Shown here piece by piece: positions 58,219-64,000 of a stretch of 64,000 bases of DNA; within the stretch, counting starts at the first letter, position 1, and every line of letters starts with the position of its first letter. This DNA is from Blastomussa wellsi. Lineage: Eukaryota; Cnidaria; Anthozoa; Scleractinia; Plerogyridae. The DNA is taken from positions 22,367,896 through 22,431,895 of the forward strand of contig OX393564.1 of assembly GCA_947652115.1 (NCBI GenBank), in the 5' to 3' direction. The translations under genes were made by a program, and so were the position numbers. The notes under the pieces are model-generated. The model worked only from the letters and a program-made list of their open reading frames with translations. It was not told the DNA's origin and did no database searches.

Positions 58219-61214
58219 AATGAAGTGATTCTCTGGTGCTAGTTTCATTATTTCATAGGCACAACTCTCATTATAAATAAAACAAGCAGCCGGCAACCTT
58301 AATTCAAGTTGAGTTATACAGTACTTTCACAATGCTATCATAGCAACGTGGAAGTCTCCATAGCACCTTTTTCTGGGCTATACGTTTAATGTAAGTCATA
58401 TATAGTCCGTATGCGTAGCGAAGTGATAATTGTTTGTTGTCAGTTTTCTTTGCTTGACTTTCTTTTACTGGATTGGCACACCTCTGGTAGACATCGTTCG
58501 ATATTACTGAGTGTATAACCAGGACTTCAAACTGGTCGCCACGTTTTTGTGTCAAGCTTGAAAGCTGTTAGAGCTCATTGGTTAATGACAACAAGAAAAC
58601 GAGTACACTATAACAGTACTATTCTCATGTATTCCAATTATGCATCCTATAGTTAGCAGCTCAAATATGCCATAGCTGTTAATACGACTCTGGTCTCAGT
58701 TTATTACTGGGTAACGGTTTCCAGAGGTGAACCCAGTCATAAAATGTATATAGTCGAATTCAATGAACTTCTATATCCTCTGAAGGAAAATGACAAAATG
58801 CGTACCCAGTAAACATTGTGTTCATGATTTGCATCAGTTCTTTATGTCACGTATATCGAGCGATGGACTGAGGAATATGCCATTCTGTTATTTCTGGAAT
58901 CCTGGAATTTTGTTTGACAAGAACATATTCCATTGCAAATTATTTTTATAACTGATGCTTCGGGTTTAAACACAAATGAGGAATCCGAGGGGCACTGTGA
59001 TTATTTCTGCTATTGTATGTATTTTTATCTTAAATTATTAGTATTATTGTCATTAACCTATGTATGCAACGTAACGAAATGTACAGTGTAAATAATCTTG
59101 TATGTCTTCCCTGGGGGGGGAGCTACTCCCATATATGGGCTATATAAACATGTGACGCGGGATAGGGTATGGTTAATCGATGTTCTCGTTCCTTATATAG
59201 CGCATCACTTTCGCCTCTTTTGGCATTCTTCACGGTGTGATCCTTAGATAGGGTACCTAAATTGTATTATTTGGCTATTTTGCAATTTGTAGTGCGTAAA
59301 CAACTCGCTAAAAGAAAAAAAGGTCTGTCAAATTTAAAACGTTACGAGACGAACAAAAATTGACCCGTTTACACCTTTCTTAGTTTTTGTATTTCCTTAA
59401 ATAGGTTATCAAATTCCGTTTACCTTATCCTTTAATGGGTTCGTGGTTTAAAAACCCTGACCCTATTAAAAGAACCTTCGTGGCACACAACTATCCAAAA
59501 TTTAATACAAATATCTCGTTTGAGTTTCAAGGTATGCCAAAACCCTTAGCTCAGAACACAAATAACAACAACAATCATTTTATTTTGCCATTTTGCTTTT
59601 ACCATTTTATTCTGTTATTTTGTTTAGTGGTGTTTTATAAATATTTGGATAATGTTTGGGTGTATTTGGGAGGAGGGAGTTTTTCTTAAAGGAGAAGGAA
59701 AATTTGGAGAAATATAAAATAATGAAGATTTAATGTCGTTTAAAAATTAGAATTTGAAGTTTAAAATTAGAATATGCACACCCAAACAGTCCCCCTACGT
59801 ACCAAGCTGGTTGCTCTTGGGTGGGGGTTAACTGTCGGTTAGTGTTTCAAATCTAATATTCTTCCTTTTATACCTACCCTAAACCTCTCAAAATTTCATT
59901 CAAATTCAGTTTGTCCCTCGCCTTAACATATTGAAGTAGGCTCACTAATGTTGGAACCATCAACCTGACAAATGGTAACCAAGGTGACGCTCGCTAATTG
60001 GGCTTTCGATTGAAATAATTACTAGAACGCGGTTAATTACCTTTGTCAACTTCAAATTGATAAGTAGCTAATTGTTTGACTTACCACCGACGTAGCAAAC
60101 ATTAGAAACCAACTGTATTGTTCAGTCATCTCCTAATATTGGAGTTCAAACATTCGCCGCTCCGCAAATACTTGATGAAGAAGAATGCTATTAAATCCAC
60201 TGGCATGTTTTGGCCAAAGGAGCGACATGAGGCGCGCATACATGTGCGTGGTGGGGAAGGGGTGGGTGGGTAGGTGGGTGGGTGGGTTTGGTGAGAGAAG
60301 GCCAGGAGGTCCGAAATTTTAAAAAGGAGCCGGAAATTACTTCTGTCAATTCGGTGCCATCTAGCTGGATGCTTTTTCAAGTTATACCTTCTTGTAGAAA
60401 TAAAACGAAAATGCAAATTATAACGGTATTCATATCAGACAGTAGGAGCTAGTAGGCGTCAATGGGTTAAAACGAACAGCTGAAAGAAATGGTAACAGAA
60501 AATGAAAATGGTAAAAGAATTGGTTATAGCCATAAAATTATCTCCGTATAATAAAGTAATATTATTACCCCCTCCCCCTTTCTCCCTCCCCTTTTATTCG
60601 AACGAATTCTCCGAATCGCCGATTACTACGTATTAGTATGAAATATATTTACTATTGGTTGTTTTGTAGCTCACTGTCTTTTTTGGGAAATCCATGGAAA
60701 CCGACAAGGCGAAAATAAAAAACGTGATAATGCTTCTAACCACGCAAATTCAGTTTAATCCGGAAGACACAACCGGCGGGGGTACTCCCTTAAAGACGCT
60801 TTAAATTATGGAAATACGGCTTAAATTGCTAATTTGATTTAAAAGCGATTTTGCTTAACATAAGAATTTTGATAAGGATCCAAATTAATATAATTTTATT
60901 ACGAATACGAATAATAATAATTTTGTTATAAAATGTTTATTCAGCTGTTTGTGACGATAGTTTAGCAAAGGTAATAATATGACCGCCAGATTGTTGAACA
61001 AGCATTTTCGTCTTACAACTAAAGATGAAAAACACGAAAACAACAGTTTTCATCAAGACTTCGTTCCTCAATTTGCCAGATGACCTGTCGCACGCGCATC
61101 AGTTATTGATTACAATATATGCCTTGTCACGCCAAATCTGACTGGCAAAGATTTCGGACGACTTGTGACAAAGTGATCCGGTGTGTGCTTAGCTTCGTCA
61201 CGATCATCTAAATC
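58219..61214. other. Intergenic region D-E
   Basis: No gene supported. Holds the D poly(A) signal (58276), a G-run-bounded repeat (about 59110-59260) related to the one in intron 1 of D, a GGGTGGGT-type simple repeat (about 60255-60290) and C-rich/T-rich low-complexity sequence (about 60568-60595). The promoter of gene E should lie in the last part. Confidence 0.55.
58276..58281 (+). promoter_or_regulatory. Poly(A) signal of gene D
   Basis: AATAAA 58 bases after the stop codon of gene D. Confidence 0.6.
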
Positions 61215-63152
61215 ATGAGCAGTCTGATGTCGATCTATCGTTCTGTTGGCGACAACAATGGAAAAGGTTTGAAAACTTTATGTGTAACTTCATTCGATCC
61301 CTACTAATTTTAAGAACGATTATATTATTTGACAACAACGACGTCTTCGCATCGTCAATATATCATACATTGCTTTCCCGCTAGTTTTAACCGTGTGAAT
61401 GTTAAGGAAATGATTGAAAACCGTTGTTTTATACGGTTTGTTTAGACAATACTTACGTACGTGTGTCCGTAGTTCGTACGTGTTCTGTCATTTTAATAAT
61501 GGCAACGAAAATTCAACTATGAAGTTTGTGCGACATTAAGCAGTCTAAGCAAGGTACGTTAGGAAACTGCGAGCTTTAATACACTGAAATTCTCTTCGCT
61601 TGTAGCTTGCTCGTGATTCTTGTTTAGTGTATAAGCATAGATTTCATTGACATTTTCGTTGTCATAATTGATGACCTAGAATTGATGACATTTAGAGACA
61701 AATGAAATTACTGACTTCAAGTTGTTATCACCCTGTTTAAATATATCTTCGCTTGTCGCCCAAGCGTGAAAGAACTAAATATGCCTGTGACGCAATACGG
61801 TGACTAGCCTAACGGCTAGATGTTACGAGCCAAAAAGAAAAAAAATATTAACCCAGCGTTGATGTTGGAATTGCTAGCAAAAATTCAAAGCACAACGCAA
61901 GCGACTCTCTTTGAATACAAAATGTTGGTTATTGCATATGTACTCAGTTCCAAATTATTATTATAATAAAACAACAATACAAAACAATAGGCCCTTTGCA
62001 GGAGATACTATGCAAAAAACGGTAGACTGATCCCCACGGCGAATTAAACTGACAGAAATAAAATCACATTAAAACAAGTACAATATATTTGCCCGATATT
62101 TCGGTTTGAAAAACAAACCTTCTACGGGGGCTTAAAGAAAATGAATGCAAAAGATGCAAAATGACCGTTACAGATAAGAGCTTTGAAATTTAAAATAAGA
62201 AGCTATGATGGGTTAAAAGGTGTCTAATTTTGTTCATCGCGTCTATTAATACCACTTTGACCAACTTAGTGTACCACCATAGAGTATTCAAACTTTGCCG
62301 ACCTTTAGAAAAGTATGATGGGAAGCGTTTCCCAGAATTACCTCTTGATGACAAATTATTCGGTGTCATGTAAAAAGGGGCATGACGTCACTACCTTGCT
62401 ATGGTAACTCGGATTTCGATAAAACTTACTTTATCTGAAACTTTGATCTTTCTGTAGTGCAGCTACAGAAATCGATTTTCTGTCTGATACTCTATGGCGG
62501 TATACTAGTTGGTCAAAGTTGAAAGGTTTCACTCAAAAACCCGATCGAGCCACCTCACTGACGGCCAAGCGTCGCATCCAGACTGTTTACGAAAGGGAAA
62601 CGTACCCCTGCGATAGACTATAATCGCACGAAGGAAGGGTGTATAGAAATAATCTATGCGCTCCATTCCACAGAAACTGAAGGGACGCGCCCGCATTATG
62701 GGCTACTTGGCTCGAACGCGGCCTGCATCACCTTACATGCAACGCCCTAGCTAATTAAAAGCGTTGTTGTCCGCAGGTAGCCCGAGTTTGTCGTCAAGAG
62801 GCACGCAGAGAAGCGCGACAACTCTGTCCAAAGTTGAGCCATGGAATGGTACTGATAATGAATCACTGGGCAGCGGAAAAGGATCGCGAAATTTAACCCC
62901 GACACTACCACTACTGGAAAAGGAAACTCGAGCATTCAAACCTGCTGGAAATGGTTTGTTGTCATTTGCTAACGAGAGCTTTTCGGCTACGGCTACGGAG
63001 AATGTGAACGCCAAAGACAGTGAAGGTCTCTCTGCTCTTCACCGAGCTGTCCGTCTTGATGATGTTAAAAGAGTCGCTTTTCTGTTGGATAACGGTGCGG
63101 ACATCAACCTCGCGAGCAAGTCTGGTTTTACACCCCTTCACACTGCCGTTAG
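61215..63152 (+). CDS. TRPA1-like channel gene E, first two coding exons (partial)
   Basis: Exons 61215-61266 (MSSLMSIYRSVGDNNGK) and 62777-63152, joined in phase 1 across a 1.5-kb intron. Exon 2 (GSPSLSSRGTQRS ... SGFTPLHTAVR) contains the first ankyrin repeats and ends in AG|GTATAT with phase 2, as in C and D. It is closest to D: both have SPSLxSRGTQRS, KVEP, GKGSRN/AKGSRN, GLSALHRAVRLDDV and LDNGADIN. The remaining exons (membrane region included) would lie to the right of the window. No further exon is seen up to 64000, which fits the long second intron of D. Confidence 0.85.
62255..62519. mobile_element. MITE in intron 1 of gene E
   Basis: Starts CTTTGACCAACTTAGTGTAC, ends AGTTGGTCAAAG; arms also share ACCACCATAGAGTAT / ATACTCTATGGCGGT. 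About 265 bp, no coding capacity, target duplication not resolved. Confidence 0.7.
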
Positions 63153-64000
63153 GTATATAAATGTTCGTATTAAAATTAAGTACGCCAGTCAGTAATAAAG
63201 GCATGTACTAAATCCAGGAACACGGAACACCGGAACACCCCGGAACACTAGAAATACCAAATGCCAATAAATTTCTAAAAAAATATACATAAAAAATAAA
63301 ATTCTGGTTTTCTGGGGTGTTTCGGGGTTCCGGTGTTCCGGTGTTCCGTGTTTCGGGGTGTTCCGGTGTTCCGGCGTTCCTGGTTTTAGTACATGCCGTA
63401 GGTAAACACTTTTGTAATTTTTGGAAACCCATGATAATAATTTAAACATACTAAGGGCCTGTTTTTAAAGAGAAGAATTGTCGCTGGTAGAGGATTACTC
63501 TCTCCCCCAAGCCATATTTTGCCGATTGTTTATATGACAAACGTCCCTGCTGACCGAGTCATAGTTGATTCTGCATAAATTATTCACAACCCTTTAAACA
63601 TATTCAAATCTGCATTCCTTCCTCTTCTTTCGAGTTTCTTTCGTGCACTCCGTTACTATCATCTTTGCTGAATTGAAATTTGTCGTTAATATAAATTTGC
63701 CTGTGGAAACCAAAAGTCTGGCCATTACAGAACGGTTGGCGTGGCGTGAGTTGCCTCTGGTACGCGAGCCAACTGCTGTTTATATGAGAAAAAGTTGGCT
63801 CCCCCTCCCGTCCCCACCAGGGTCACCCTACTTTCAAAGCGACTGACCCTCCAACCAGGGTCACCATGTTCCCATGAATTTGCCCAAAAATTGACAATGT
63901 GAGGAAGAAATTCATGGTCGATTAGTTGACGTACCACAACAAGCTCACGTCTGTTTGTTAACTCGACAACTAATTTCAAAGTACTGCGAAATTCCGTGGC
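63153..64000. other. Start of intron 2 of gene E
   Basis: Runs from the GTATAT donor at 63153 to the window end. Holds the foldback at 63201-63395. The remaining ~600 bases show no exon I can support. Confidence 0.6.
63201..63395. mobile_element. Foldback with GGAACACC repeats
   Basis: Ends GCATGTACTAAA / TTTAGTACATGC. Left arm has GGAACACCGGAACACC, right arm has many GGTGTTCC units. The loop is AT-rich. Right arm is longer, so repeat number differs between arms. Confidence 0.75.

Noticed and set aside
59435..60416. Possible small genes between D and E
   Set aside because: Low-complexity or repeat-derived frames without splice support, homology or start context.

Overview
The window looks like nuclear DNA of an early-branching animal, most likely an anthozoan cnidarian such as a stony coral. 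This is inferred from AT-rich, intron-dense genes with GT-AG introns, abundant small inverted-repeat transposons and tRNA-derived SINEs, and an expanded family of TRPA1-like channels. I cannot name the species. There are no bacterial operons, CRISPR arrays or rRNA genes.

The locus is one tandem cluster of five TRPA-type cation-channel genes, called A to E here. A (361-10419) and B (13373-22610) lie on the minus strand. C (24479-37582), D (40515-58218) and E (61215 to beyond the window end) lie on the plus strand, so B and C are head-to-head. Each complete model has about 16 ankyrin repeats, six membrane segments, a GExDY pore motif, the VGLAVGDI segment after S6 and a C-terminal coiled coil. 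Exon phases agree across all copies. Summed exon lengths are multiples of three for A (1106 aa), C (1114 aa) and D (1124 aa).

A and B sit in a recent direct duplication (1-11924 and 12981-24101) that is nearly identical even in introns. They could also be two haplotypes wrongly placed in tandem. B carries a 4-base insertion at the start of its pore exon that brings in a stop codon, so as read it is a pseudogene or a pore-less 903-residue product. Small indels and one TTAA-flanked foldback element present in A and absent from B mark changes since the duplication.

Only the first two coding exons of E are inside the window. Introns and intergenic DNA hold many mobile-element remnants: a hAT element with terminal inverted repeats and a broken transposase, several TTAA-flanked MITEs, MITEs with 6-bp target duplications, tRNA-derived SINEs, two LINE fragments, a 30-bp minisatellite and several microsatellites. 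Some of these lie within 10-50 bases of splice sites.

The channels would be expected to act in chemical, thermal or oxidative sensing at the plasma membrane, alone or as mixed tetramers. By an alignment from memory, the main electrophile-sensing cysteine of human TRPA1 (C621) is missing from A, C and D, and the paralogs differ at the C641 and C703 positions.
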